DNA from: an uncultured Synergistales bacterium
Lineage (GTDB): Bacteria > Synergistota > Synergistia > Synergistales > Aminobacteriaceae
Direction of reading: 5' to 3'
Length of the DNA: 40,690 nucleotides
Assembly (NCBI GenBank): GCA_905234075.1
Contig: CAJOGI010000011.1
Coordinates: 1 to 40,690, forward strand
Notes under the pieces: generated by a model
Told to the model about the DNA's origin: nothing
Databases searched by the model: none
What the model saw: the letters and a program-made list of their open reading frames with translations, nothing else
Part shown: one piece after another, positions 31,812 to 39,397 of the stretch
Numbering within the stretch: position 1 is the stretch's first letter
How the letters are laid out: every line of letters starts with the position of its first letter
Position numbers and translations under genes: made by a program

Positions 31812-32090
31812 TTGAAAAAGTCATTTTTAATTGTTTTCGCTCTTCCTGCTATGGCAATAATCGAACATGAATTTAAGCAAATTTGCCGCTCAGGTTCAGT
31901 TCAAGAACTTCAAGCCGCGATCGCCAGTGAAAAAATTTTGCAACCCTGCGTTTTCATGAGATGGACACGCCGCTGATAATTGCCACCGAGAAAGCAAGAA
32001 ACCCGGAATTTCTGAAACTAATCATTCAGTCCTCAAAAATTCGTTGGGGGGACTGCTTGAGACTTCACGAAAAAAAATCGAATCTTTAAA
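31812..32090 (+). pseudogene. Decayed ankyrin-repeat protein gene
   Basis: TTG at 31812 opens a frame with a signal-like start (MKKSFLIVFALPAMA), then FKQICRSGSVQELQAAIAS, the opening pattern of a small ankyrin-repeat protein. It stops at TGA 31973-31975. A second frame from about 31949 gives FHEMDTPLIIATEKARNPEF, then LKLIIQSS, the core of an ankyrin repeat (D-T-P-L-I-x-A...), and ends at TAA 32088-32090. The two parts are in different frames and several repeats seem missing, so an internal deletion or frameshift destroyed the gene. Confidence 0.65.
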
Positions 32091-32143
32091 TTTTTATTCT
32101 GCACTGTAAAATTTCATGGGAATTAAAAAAATTAAAACTTTTT

Positions 32144-32172
32144 GTTGTGGCAAATGTTGTGGCAAAAATTTT
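32144..32172. repeat. Paired direct repeat TTGTGGCAAA
   Basis: TTGTGGCAAATGTTGTGGCA contains two copies of TTGTGGCAAA spaced 12 bases apart, in the gene-free stretch between the ankyrin remnant and the Nfn operon. It is similar in layout to GTAGTCCCC ATT GTAGTCCCC near 5154. The rest of 31675-31811 and 32091-32240 is AT-rich with nothing else recognisable. Confidence 0.5.
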
Positions 32173-32240
32173 TTTTCTTGAATTTTTGAATGGAACAAAG
32201 ATATTTTAGCATAAAATTTTCACTTGCCGAAGTAACAGTG

Positions 32241-32276
32241 TAAAAGCGGAGAATTTTATAAAACCCTCCGCTAAAG
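32241..32276 (-). terminator. Terminator after nfnB
   Basis: AGCGGAG (32245-32251) pairs with CTCCGCT (32266-32272) with an AT-rich loop that can pair further, followed on the minus strand by TTTT. It lies about 27 bases after the nfnB stop. Confidence 0.65.
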
Positions 32277-32302
32277 TTCATGAAAAAAATTTTACAGGCA
32301 AA

Positions 32303-33793
32303 TTACTTTCCTGCTAGGTACTCATTCATGCTTGCGGCCGCGCGTCTGCCCTCGCCCATAGCAAGAATGACAGTTGCTGCACCAAGTACTATATCTCCGC
32401 CGGCCCAGACTCTCGGAATATTAGTGCGCTGATTTTCATCTACGATAATATTTCCGCGTTTGTTGACTTCAAGGTCAGGAGTCGTCTGCTTCATTAACGG
32501 GTTTGATTCATTGCCAAGCGCAACGACGGCCGCGTCAATGTCGAGTACGTGTTCAGTTCCCGGAATTGCTACGGGCTTTCTGCGTCCAGAAGCGTCAGGC
32601 TCGCCGAGTTCGTAGTTCAATAACTCAACGCCGATTAATTTTCCTTTCTCGTCGCCGATAAATTTCGTCGGGTTTTCAAGGAAGTGGAAGTCAACACCCT
32701 CTTCGATAGCGTGCGCGACTTCTTCAGCTCTTGCCGGCATTTCTGCACGTGTTCTTCTGTAGACGCAGTAAACTTTTTCAGCACCGAGCCTCAAGGCCAT
32801 TCTTGCGCCGTCCATTGCAACGTTGCCGCCTCCGAAAACTGCGACGCGCTTCGCGTCATAAAGCGGAGTGTCTGCATGTTCGCGGTCGTATGCTTTCATT
32901 AAATTGGCACGCGTTAAATATTCGTTGGCACTGAAAACGCCGATTAAATTTTCTCCGTCAATTCCTAAAAATTTCGGAAGTCCTGCGCCCGTTCCGATAA
33001 ATGCCGCGTCAAAGCCCTCGCGGTCTAATAACTGCTCAAGCGTCTCCGTGCGTCCGACGAGGAAACTTGTTTTGAACTCAACGCCCATTTTCTTTAAGTT
33101 CTCGACTTCTTTAGCTACGATTTCTTTAGGAAGTCTGAACTCCGGAATGCCGTAGACCATAACGCCGCCGGTTTTCTGGAAAGCCTCGAAAACTGTAACG
33201 CTGTGTCCTGCTCTGCGAATGTCAGCCGCGACCGTAAGACCTGCCGGGCCTGAGCCGATAACCGCAACTTTTTTGCCGGTATCGGGAGCAGGAGTCGGGA
33301 CTGTAATTTTATTGTTAGCTCTCTCCCAGTCGGCGACAAAACGCTCAAGTCTTCCGATAGCTACGGCTTTTTCGGGGGACTTCATCATTTTTCCAACGGT
33401 GCAGAAACTCTGGCACTGTTTTTCCTGCGGACATACGCGGCCGCAAATTGCAGGAAGTAAATTTGTCTGCTTGATCGTATCGACTGCCGCCTTGTAATCT
33501 CCGTTCTGAATGCATTTAATAAATTCAGGTATCGGCACTCCGACGGGACAGCCTTTTTTGCAAGGCGCACCTGCACACTGAATACAACGGTCAGCTTCGA
33601 CTCTTACCTGCGTCTCCGTGTAGCCTAAAGCAACCTCGCCCATCTCGTGAGCTCTCTGAATGGGATCGCGTGAAGGCATTTCCTGCGGAGGTATTGCGGT
33701 TCTGTCCTTAGGCGTTAAAGTTTTGCCCTCTAAATCTTTCCAGAGCTTTTCGGCCTCAGCCTGAAGCATCTCTGTAGTTTTGTGTTCACTCAT
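32303..33793 (-). CDS. nfnB: NADPH-binding subunit of NADH-dependent ferredoxin:NADP oxidoreductase (NfnB / GltD-like)
   Basis: 496-aa flavoprotein of the glutamate-synthase small-subunit fold. The N-terminal domain holds cysteines for two 4Fe-4S clusters (CIQCAGAPCKKGCP at about 71-84 and CGRVCPQEKQCQSFC near 118-132). An FAD Rossmann motif (VIGSGPAGLTVAADI near 176) and an NADP Rossmann motif (VFGGGNVAMDGARMALRLGA near 320) follow, then the C-terminal AGGDIVLGAATVI. With NfnA it forms the electron-bifurcating NfnAB, which uses reduced ferredoxin and NADH to reduce NADP. Homology alone cannot exclude the glutamate synthase beta or sulfide dehydrogenase role, but the adjacent NfnA-type gene and the missing large GltB subunit favour Nfn. 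Confidence 0.9.
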   Translation of the reverse strand: MSEHKTTEMLQAEAEKLWKDLEGKTLTPKDRTAIPPQEMPSRDPIQRAHEMGEVALGYTETQVRVEADRCIQCAGAPCKKGCPVGVPIPEFIKCIQNGDYKAAVDTIKQTNLLPAICGRVCPQEKQCQSFCTVGKMMKSPEKAVAIGRLERFVADWERANNKITVPTPAPDTGKKVAVIGSGPAGLTVAADIRRAGHSVTVFEAFQKTGGVMVYGIPEFRLPKEIVAKEVENLKKMGVEFKTSFLVGRTETLEQLLDREGFDAAFIGTGAGLPKFLGIDGENLIGVFSANEYLTRANLMKAYDREHADTPLYDAKRVAVFGGGNVAMDGARMALRLGAEKVYCVYRRTRAEMPARAEEVAHAIEEGVDFHFLENPTKFIGDEKGKLIGVELLNYELGEPDASGRRKPVAIPGTEHVLDIDAAVVALGNESNPLMKQTTPDLEVNKRGNIIVDENQRTNIPRVWAGGDIVLGAATVILAMGEGRRAAASMNEYLAGK

Positions 33794-33795
33794 GA

Positions 33796-34668
33796 TTAAG
33801 CACTCACCTTTCCTGCGTCAAGTCCTATGCGGCACTTGTGATCGGCTTCGCGTTCCTTGTCCTTGAAGGCCGTCATTCTCTGCATCATGTTGTCGAAATC
33901 AACTTCATAGCCGTTAAATTCCGGGCCGTCAACGCAGACAAATTTTGTCTGTCCGCCGACCTTTACACGGCAGCAGCCGCACATTCCAGTTCCGTCAATC
34001 ATAATCGTGTTTAACGACGTCGTAATCGGAACTCCGAACGGACGCGCCGCAGCGACGCAGAACTTCATCATTATAGGAGGCCCGATCGAAATAATTTCGT
34101 CAACTTTTTCTTTGTCGCAGAGTTCTTTCAGCGGCTCTGTAACGAGTGCTTTACGGCCGTATGAACCGTCATCGGTAACGACGATTAATTCGCTCGAAGC
34201 GTCTCTCATTTCGTCCTCAAAGAATAATAATTCTTTTGTCCTTGCGCCTATGACTGTAACAACTTTGTTGCCGAGTTTGTGATGAGCCTGAGCAATCGGG
34301 TGAAGCGGAGCAATTCCGACACCGCCGCCGACGCATAAAACTATTCCGTCTTTTTTCTCGATATGCGTGGGTCTTCCTAACGGACCGACAATAACGGGAA
34401 TGCTATCGCCGACGTTGAACTTCACTGAAAGTTTGCGCGTGGTCGCCCCGACAGTCTGGAATACGATAGCGATCCAGCCTTCTTCGGCGTTCGCGTCCGC
34501 TATAGTCAGCGGCACTCTCTCGCCCCAATCTTCATCAATCTGGAAAATAATAAACTGACCGGCTTTTCTGTTGCGAGCTATTTCGGGAGCTTCGACTTTG
34601 TAATAAAAAACGCTCTGATCTCTTTCTCTATCATACGAGAGCTGGCGTTTTTCGAGTATCTTATGCAA
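33796..34668 (-). CDS. nfnA: NfnA: FAD/[2Fe-2S] ferredoxin-NADP reductase-type subunit
   Basis: 290 aa with the chosen start. It has FAD-binding (R-V-P-L-T-I-A-D), NAD-binding (VGGGVGIAPLHPIAQA, then GART) and a C-terminal [2Fe-2S] site (DGTGMCGCCRVKVGGQTKFVC). A longer frame begins at ATG 34689, but GGGGGA at 34676-34680 is seven bases before TTG 34668, and the family N-terminus (M-x-K-I-L-x-K) aligns there. It lies two bases before nfnB; together they encode the bifurcating NADH/ferredoxin:NADP complex of anaerobes. Confidence 0.88.
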   Translation of the reverse strand: MHKILEKRQLSYDRERDQSVFYYKVEAPEIARNRKAGQFIIFQIDEDWGERVPLTIADANAEEGWIAIVFQTVGATTRKLSVKFNVGDSIPVIVGPLGRPTHIEKKDGIVLCVGGGVGIAPLHPIAQAHHKLGNKVVTVIGARTKELLFFEDEMRDASSELIVVTDDGSYGRKALVTEPLKELCDKEKVDEIISIGPPIMMKFCVAAARPFGVPITTSLNTIMIDGTGMCGCCRVKVGGQTKFVCVDGPEFNGYEVDFDNMMQRMTAFKDKEREADHKCRIGLDAGKVSA

Positions 34669-34910
34669 AAAAATTTCCCCCTCATTCAAAATAAATATAT
34701 TTAATTATTTTTTTAACACGTGAAATAATAAGCCTTATTCGTTTTTAAGGCAAGAAACTTTTTTGCTGAGAACGTTAATATTCTCCGTCCCTTATGGATT
34801 TTGAAAGTTAAAAAATTATAGCATGAAACAGCCCGGCAAAAATCGTACGCAATAAACTCAAGCTGTCATGTTAGAATTATTTTTAATAATTTTTATCAGG
34901 AGAAGAAATT

Positions 34911-35825
34911 TTGCCGGAAAAAGATATTGGCGAGAAAACTTTAATTGGATACCCGGACGTGTTCGCAAATATATTGAATGTATTTTTCAAAATCGAGGGC
35001 TTAGAGGGAAAAGTGCCGCGAGTGGAGCCTGAAGATCTTGAAGATATAAGGGGCTGGTCGTTTTATAAAGCATCTAATAAATTACGGGATCAGGAGCGCG
35101 ACGTTGTTAAGCTCTGGAAAACCGAAGGGGTTGCGTTTTGTTTAGTGGGCATGGAAAATCAGACGAGAACGGATCGTTATATGCCTTTGAGGGTTTTCAG
35201 CTACGAGGGAGCGGACTATCGAGAACAGTTGAGCAATATAAAAAAGAAAGGCGAAGATAAACAGAGAAAATTATATCCTGTTATAACTATCGTTCTTTAT
35301 TACGGAATTAAAAAACGCTGGAAAAATAATAAAAATCTGTTTGACGTTGTTAAACCGCAAAAATGGCTTAAGCCGTATGTAAATGACTGCCATATTAATA
35401 TTTTAGAGCTTGCGTGGCTGAATGAAGAACAGGAAAAATTTTTCAGCAATGACATGCGCTTAGTGGTACGGTATCTGCGTATGCTCAGAGAAGGGGAAAA
35501 GTTTGAGCCGGATGATACATTGCCGCTTCATTACCAAGCATTTTTGAATGCAATGCAGGCAATGACAGGTGATAAGCGTTTTGACAAAATTATTCAAGAG
35601 ACCGTAAAGCTAAAAAAAGAGAAAGGAGAAAAAACTATGATACCAAGTCCGTTTGAAGTTTTTAAAAATCAAATTACTGATGAACAACGTGCGATATGGC
35701 GAGAAGAAGCACTTGCAGAAGGCCGCGAGGAAGAGCGAAAAAACATTTTAAGCACGATGAGAGCGCGTTTGTTGGCGCACGGCATGTCCATTGATGAAGT
35801 CAATGAAATTCTTGCGCTTTCTTAG
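34911..35825 (+). CDS. Rpn/YhgA-family PD-(D/E)XK nuclease (putative transposase family)
   Basis: 304-aa member of the Rpn (recombination-promoting nuclease)/YhgA-like group, often annotated as putative transposase. The restriction-fold core is visible in YPDVFANILN, LVGMENQTRTDRYMPLRV (E-x-Q catalytic strand) and PVITIVLYYG. The C-terminal ~50 residues form a charged helical tail (EEALAEGREEERKNILSTMR) typical of the family. The start is TTG 34911 with AGGAG eight bases upstream. Such genes occur as multicopy solitary units in gut bacteria and probably move by recombination. No terminal repeats were found around it. Confidence 0.82.
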   Translation: MPEKDIGEKTLIGYPDVFANILNVFFKIEGLEGKVPRVEPEDLEDIRGWSFYKASNKLRDQERDVVKLWKTEGVAFCLVGMENQTRTDRYMPLRVFSYEGADYREQLSNIKKKGEDKQRKLYPVITIVLYYGIKKRWKNNKNLFDVVKPQKWLKPYVNDCHINILELAWLNEEQEKFFSNDMRLVVRYLRMLREGEKFEPDDTLPLHYQAFLNAMQAMTGDKRFDKIIQETVKLKKEKGEKTMIPSPFEVFKNQITDEQRAIWREEALAEGREEERKNILSTMRARLLAHGMSIDEVNEILALS

Positions 35826-35847
35826 AAAAAATTAAGGAGAAAAAATT

Positions 35848-36669
35848 ATGACTGAATATAATTACGACAGCGCAAATGAATCTATAAAATTCATAAAAAA
35901 ATTTTTTCACGACACCCCTCAGACTGCCGTCGTTGCAGGATCAGGGCTCGGAGACATCGCGGACGCGATTGAAAATAGAATTATAATTGACGCTTCGGAA
36001 ATTCCTCACTGGCCGCGCTCAACGGCTCCAAGTCATGCCGGAAAAATTATCGCCGGAAAAATTAAAGGCCGTAATGTTATTATGCTTCAAGGCCGCGTGC
36101 ATTATTACGAAGGCTATTCGATGAATGCCGTAACTTTTCCCGTAAGAGCTCTAAAAATGCTCGGAGTTAATGAATATATAGCTACTAACGCTGCAGGAGC
36201 ACTCAATAAAAATTTCAGCATCGGAGAAATTATCGCCGTCAGAGATCACATTAACTTAATGGGAACTAATCCTTTAATCGGTCAGAATGAAGATCGCTGG
36301 AACGTCAGATTTCCCGACATGACACACGCATATGACGAAAAATTGCGCGGCATTCTAAAAAATTTTGGCCTTCAAGAGGGAGTTTACGCGGCATTTTCAG
36401 GGCCTTCGTATGAAACTCCTTCAGAAGTAAAAATGGCCGGCATCTTAGGAGCTGATTTAGTCGGCATGTCAACAGTTCCCGAAGTCATAATTGCAAATTC
36501 TATGGGAATGAAAGTCTGTGTGCTTTCATGCGTTGCTAACATGGCCGCAGGAATTTCTCCGACTGAATTAACTGAGCAGGAAGTTATCGACAACATGAAA
36601 AAAACTTCTAAAAAATTATCTGAAATTATCGTAAACTTAATCGAGAAAATGAATGACATGAAGGAGTGA
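35848..36669 (+). CDS. Purine nucleoside phosphorylase (trimeric, PNP-I)
   Basis: 273-aa phosphorylase that cleaves inosine and guanosine to base and ribose-1-phosphate. Diagnostic segments are VAGSGLGDIADAIE (phosphate site), APSHAGKIIAG, GRVHYYEGY, the purine site FSGPSYETPSEVKMAG, and VGMSTVPEVIIA near 209-220. AAGGAG precedes the ATG. It is followed ten bases later by the M23 peptidase gene, whose ribosome binding site overlaps its end. It pairs functionally with the adenine deaminase at the window's end in purine salvage. Confidence 0.92.
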   Translation: MTEYNYDSANESIKFIKKFFHDTPQTAVVAGSGLGDIADAIENRIIIDASEIPHWPRSTAPSHAGKIIAGKIKGRNVIMLQGRVHYYEGYSMNAVTFPVRALKMLGVNEYIATNAAGALNKNFSIGEIIAVRDHINLMGTNPLIGQNEDRWNVRFPDMTHAYDEKLRGILKNFGLQEGVYAAFSGPSYETPSEVKMAGILGADLVGMSTVPEVIIANSMGMKVCVLSCVANMAAGISPTELTEQEVIDNMKKTSKKLSEIIVNLIEKMNDMKE

Positions 36670-36678
36670 TGTTCATAG

Positions 36679-37605
36679 ATGAGAATAAAAAAATTTTCAT
36701 GTGAAATTATTTTTACTTTAGGAATTTTATTTTTAAGTGCCGGCTCTTCGTTTGCGGCTGCGTGGGTAAATTTTCCGATGAGCTGGGACATCGGGCAGGC
36801 GTTCGCAATTTCAATAACTTCAAACGCTGATTACTCAAACCCCGTCGTTACATGGAAGGGACGAAGCATTAATCTAAACGTCGAGCAGGGAGGCGCAGGA
36901 AAAATTTCTTACGGGCTTTTAGGTTCCGACGTTCGCAACACTAAGCCGGGAAATTACGATATTTTATTCGAGTTCGTACAGGGTGGAAAAAAATATAAAG
37001 CCTCCGGCACAATTACTCTCAACGAAAGAAAATATCCGCAGGAAAAATTAACAGTAAGTCAAAAAATGGTCACTCCCCCAAAAAAAGAATTGAAAAGAAT
37101 ACGCGAAGAGTCAAAAGCTATCAGCGCGGCCCTTAGAACTATGACGACCGTCAGACGCTGGACGACTCCTCCGCAGCCTCCGCTGGCAAATATAACTTTA
37201 ACGAGCCATTACGGCTTTCAGCGCATTTATAACGGCGTGCCTAGAAGCGGCCATAACGGCGCAGATATTCGGGCGGCTAACGGCACTCACGTCCGCGCAC
37301 CGTTCGCAGGCACCGTAATTTTAACCGGCTTTCACTATTACGCAGGGGGAAGCGTCTATATTGACTCGGGAAACGGAATTATTACAGCATTTTTTCATTT
37401 GAATGAAATTAACGTTAAAAAGGGCGATAAAGTTGAAAAGGGACAAATTGTCGCAAAGAGCGGAAGCACAGGGAGAGTTACGGGCCCGCATCTTCATTAC
37501 AGTTTAATTTTAGGCGGACAGTTCGTTGACCCGATACCGCTGCTTTCAACAAGCATAACTCAAATGCTTAAAAAAGGGACGCAGTCGCAGGTTAATAGCC
37601 TGTAA
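36679..37605 (+). CDS. Secreted M23-family (LytM) metallopeptidase
   Basis: 308-aa exported peptidase. The signal peptide spans about 1-27 (KKFSCEIIFTLGILFLSAGS, cut near SSFA-A). An Ig-like N-terminal domain (about 28-125) and a basic linker lead to the M23 domain (about 165-300). Zn ligands are His/Asp in SGHNGADIRAA and the C-terminal H-x-H in GPHLHYS, with the usual G-x-V-x-x-G turns between. Such enzymes cut or bind peptidoglycan cross-bridges in the periplasm. Confidence 0.9.
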   Translation: MRIKKFSCEIIFTLGILFLSAGSSFAAAWVNFPMSWDIGQAFAISITSNADYSNPVVTWKGRSINLNVEQGGAGKISYGLLGSDVRNTKPGNYDILFEFVQGGKKYKASGTITLNERKYPQEKLTVSQKMVTPPKKELKRIREESKAISAALRTMTTVRRWTTPPQPPLANITLTSHYGFQRIYNGVPRSGHNGADIRAANGTHVRAPFAGTVILTGFHYYAGGSVYIDSGNGIITAFFHLNEINVKKGDKVEKGQIVAKSGSTGRVTGPHLHYSLILGGQFVDPIPLLSTSITQMLKKGTQSQVNSL

Positions 37606-37617
37606 AAATTTTGCAGT

Positions 37618-37646
37618 TTGACAAAATTACAAAGCAAGTGTATTTT
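37618..37646 (+). promoter_or_regulatory. Promoter of tRNA-Leu
   Basis: TTGACA (37618-37623), 17 bases, then TATTTT (37641-37646). Predicted start is about 7 bases after it, some 8 bases before the mature tRNA. Confidence 0.7.
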
Positions 37647-37660
37647 ATGCACTATCCCAA

Positions 37661-37746
37661 GCCGGAGTGGCGGAATGGTAGACGCAGTGGACTCAAAATC
37701 CACCGGGGGCAACTTCGTGGGAGTTCGAATCTCCCCTCCGGCACCA
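37661..37746 (+). tRNA. tRNA-Leu (anticodon CAA)
   Basis: 86-base class II tRNA with a long variable arm and encoded CCA. The acceptor is GCCGGAG/CTCCGGC. The anticodon stem GTGGA/TCCAC has loop CTCAAAA, giving anticodon CAA. The variable arm spans roughly CGGGGGCAACTTCGTGGG, and the T-arm holds GTTCGAATC. The overlapping protein frame is an artefact of the tRNA. Confidence 0.95.
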
Positions 37747-37777
37747 TTAATTAAAATTAAATCAGGAGCGAAATTTT

Positions 37778-38044
37778 ATGCCAAACAAAAAATCCGCTGA
37801 GAAACGGGTAATTACGTCGGAGCGTAACAGACTTTATAATAAGTATTGGATATCAAGATGCAAGACTGCTGTCAAGAGTTTGATTTCGGCAGTGGAAGCA
37901 GGCAATAAAGATGAAGCCGTTAAGACCTTTAACTTAGCGCAGAGCGTCATTGATAAAGCAGTAGTTAAGGGTGTCATGCACAAAAACACGGCCGCGAGAC
38001 GCAAGGAATTAATGTCGCGCCGAATGAAGGCAATGGAAGCCTAA
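37778..38044 (+). CDS. rpsT: 30S ribosomal protein S20
   Basis: 88-aa S20, a helical 16S rRNA-binding protein. The opening MPNKKSAEKRV is typical, as is the later VVKGVMHKNTAARRKELMSR. AGGAG lies about 10 bases before the ATG. A tight terminator follows. It is transcribed just after tRNA-Leu, probably from the same region. Confidence 0.96.
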   Translation: MPNKKSAEKRVITSERNRLYNKYWISRCKTAVKSLISAVEAGNKDEAVKTFNLAQSVIDKAVVKGVMHKNTAARRKELMSRRMKAMEA

Positions 38045-38079
38045 AATTCACAATTAACTTCATACACTGAAAAATAATA

Positions 38080-38117
38080 AATTCTCCTTGTAAGAGATTG
38101 CAAGGGGAATTTTTTTT
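38080..38117 (+). terminator. Terminator after rpsT
   Basis: AATTCTCCTTG (38080-38090) pairs with CAAGGGGAATT (38101-38111) with one T-G wobble around a 10-base loop, then a run of T to 38117. Confidence 0.88.
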
Positions 38118-38148
38118 GCTTGAATTTTTTTCATAAAGTTTCATAAAC

Positions 38149-38177
38149 TTGCTCAAAAAAATTTTTTTATATATAAT
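38149..38177 (+). promoter_or_regulatory. Promoter of the XRE regulator
   Basis: A TATAAT -10 box at 38172-38177, with TTGCTC (38149-38154) as a weak -35 box 17 bases upstream. A tandem direct repeat, TTTCATAAAG-TTTCATAAAC (38129-38148), lies immediately upstream and could be the operator. Confidence 0.55.
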
Positions 38178-38220
38178 CGAACAAAAATGTATCATAAAAT
38201 GCTCTTTGGAGGTATTTTTT

Positions 38221-38562
38221 ATGTCGATAGCTAATAATATAAGACTGTATAGAAAAAAAGCAGGGCTGACTCAAATTCAGCTGGCTGACGATATGGAGAT
38301 TTCTATCGCTACGTTAAGGAGGTGGGAAGCCGGCGAGACAACACCGACAGGCTCAAGGATTGAAGAACTTGCGCACCGTTTAGACGTTTCGCCGGAGGAT
38401 ATTGTCGCCAGCAATGAAATAAAAAAGCAAAGCGACTCGGCATCAAAAGTAAATAACGGAATGTTAGTTTTTGAGAACGGAGGCACACGGGTTGAACTTC
38501 CGCCGACTGAAAAAGGCTACGAAATTTTTAATCAGCTTGTCCAGCAGTTAATAAAAAAATAA
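38221..38562 (+). CDS. XRE/Cro-type transcriptional regulator
   Basis: 113-aa protein with an N-terminal XRE helix-turn-helix at residues 4-63 (IRLYRKKAGLTQIQLADDMEI, then IATLRRWEAGETTPTGS). A linker (about 66-82) leads to a short C-terminal domain with an E-L-P-P-T-E segment. TTTGGAGGT lies seven bases before the ATG at 38221; the longer open frame begins before the promoter and is not used. No toxin or phage gene is adjacent. The direct repeats at its promoter suggest autoregulation. Confidence 0.85.
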   Translation: MSIANNIRLYRKKAGLTQIQLADDMEISIATLRRWEAGETTPTGSRIEELAHRLDVSPEDIVASNEIKKQSDSASKVNNGMLVFENGGTRVELPPTEKGYEIFNQLVQQLIKK

Positions 38563-38601
38563 GGAGTTAAGAAAAATTTTTTTTTCCTAACCCCCGTTTA
38601 A

Positions 38602-39348
38602 TTAACACACAAAATCTTTATTCTGTGCACTTGTGAGATATTCGATATTTTGAATCACATTTGAGTTAAGCCCCATAGCTTTTGCGAGCTTATCGAGGTA
38701 TTTTTTCTCCGCGTCCGTATCAACTTCAATCGCCATTAACGAAGCTGAATAAACCTGCGCCGCGAGTTCGGGTCTTCCCTTTACAGCCGCGACAATTTTT
38801 GCTGTCTCCATAGGCCCCTGCAATTTTTGAATGACGTAGTTCACGCCTTCTTGGCCTGCTCCTGAAGATTTCAAGTTGCTCATGATTTTATTTAATTCGT
38901 CAGCGTCAACCTGTCCGTCTGCTTTTGCAGCGTCAATCATAGCAATTAAAATAATTTCCGCGTCAGTTGCCTGCTGCTGGGGCGTGGGCGGTGTGTACGT
39001 TGCCTGCCGTTGAGGTTGAGCCTGAGCCGGTGCCGCGCTCTTTGCGTTCGAGTTCGTGAGGGCCTTATAAGCCATCATTCCTAAAAGTCCCATCATTCCG
39101 CCGCCGAGAGCGTTAGCCGTTGTGCTTCGCGAGCCTCCCATTAAAGTTCCGAGTAACGCACCAATTCCTCCGGCCGCGAGATTATCTCCTCCGACCCTTT
39201 GAGTTACGGACTGCCCCGCGCCCATTAATGAGCCTAATAAATCCTGAATACCATTTCCGGCGTTCGACATTCTTGCGCTCGCAGCAGGTGATGAAGCCAT
39301 AGTTCCCTGCACCATTGAGCCAAGTAAATCCATAAAGTTCAAAGCCAT
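38602..39348 (-). CDS. DUF533/TerB-like membrane-associated protein
   Basis: 248-aa protein. The N-terminal half is Gly/Ala/Met-rich (about 1-100), with a hydrophobic glycine-zipper-like stretch LAAGGIGALLGTLMGG and GGGMMGLLGMMAY. A Pro/Gln/Ala linker (about 105-125) leads to a helical TerB-like domain (about 128-245), with DAEIILIAMIDAAKADGQVDADE and the acidic D-x-D-x-x-E pattern seen in DUF533/YebE proteins. Function unknown; often envelope-associated. AAAGGAG precedes the ATG. It is convergent with the XRE gene. Confidence 0.8.
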   Translation of the reverse strand: MALNFMDLLGSMVQGTMASSPAASARMSNAGNGIQDLLGSLMGAGQSVTQRVGGDNLAAGGIGALLGTLMGGSRSTTANALGGGMMGLLGMMAYKALTNSNAKSAAPAQAQPQRQATYTPPTPQQQATDAEIILIAMIDAAKADGQVDADELNKIMSNLKSSGAGQEGVNYVIQKLQGPMETAKIVAAVKGRPELAAQVYSASLMAIEVDTDAEKKYLDKLAKAMGLNSNVIQNIEYLTSAQNKDFVC

Positions 39349-39397
39349 GAAAAAATTTTCTCCTTTGAATAAAAAATTTTAATCTCTACGGAAAATT

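Noticed and set aside
31599-32090. tRNA-Arg as the attachment site of an integrated element carrying the ankyrin remnant
   Set aside because: The remnant lies on the 5' side of the tRNA, no duplicated tRNA 3' end is seen, and no integrase is present.
34911-35825. Insertion sequence around the Rpn-type gene
   Set aside because: No terminal inverted repeats or target duplication could be seen at either side.
37618-37800. 60-aa open frame containing GGMVDAVDSKSTGG
   Set aside because: It is translation through tRNA-Leu, a known artefact.
38563-38601. Bidirectional terminator between the XRE and DUF533 genes
   Set aside because: The possible stem GTTAAGAAAAA/TTTTTCCTAAC is almost all A-T with a mismatch, too weak to call.
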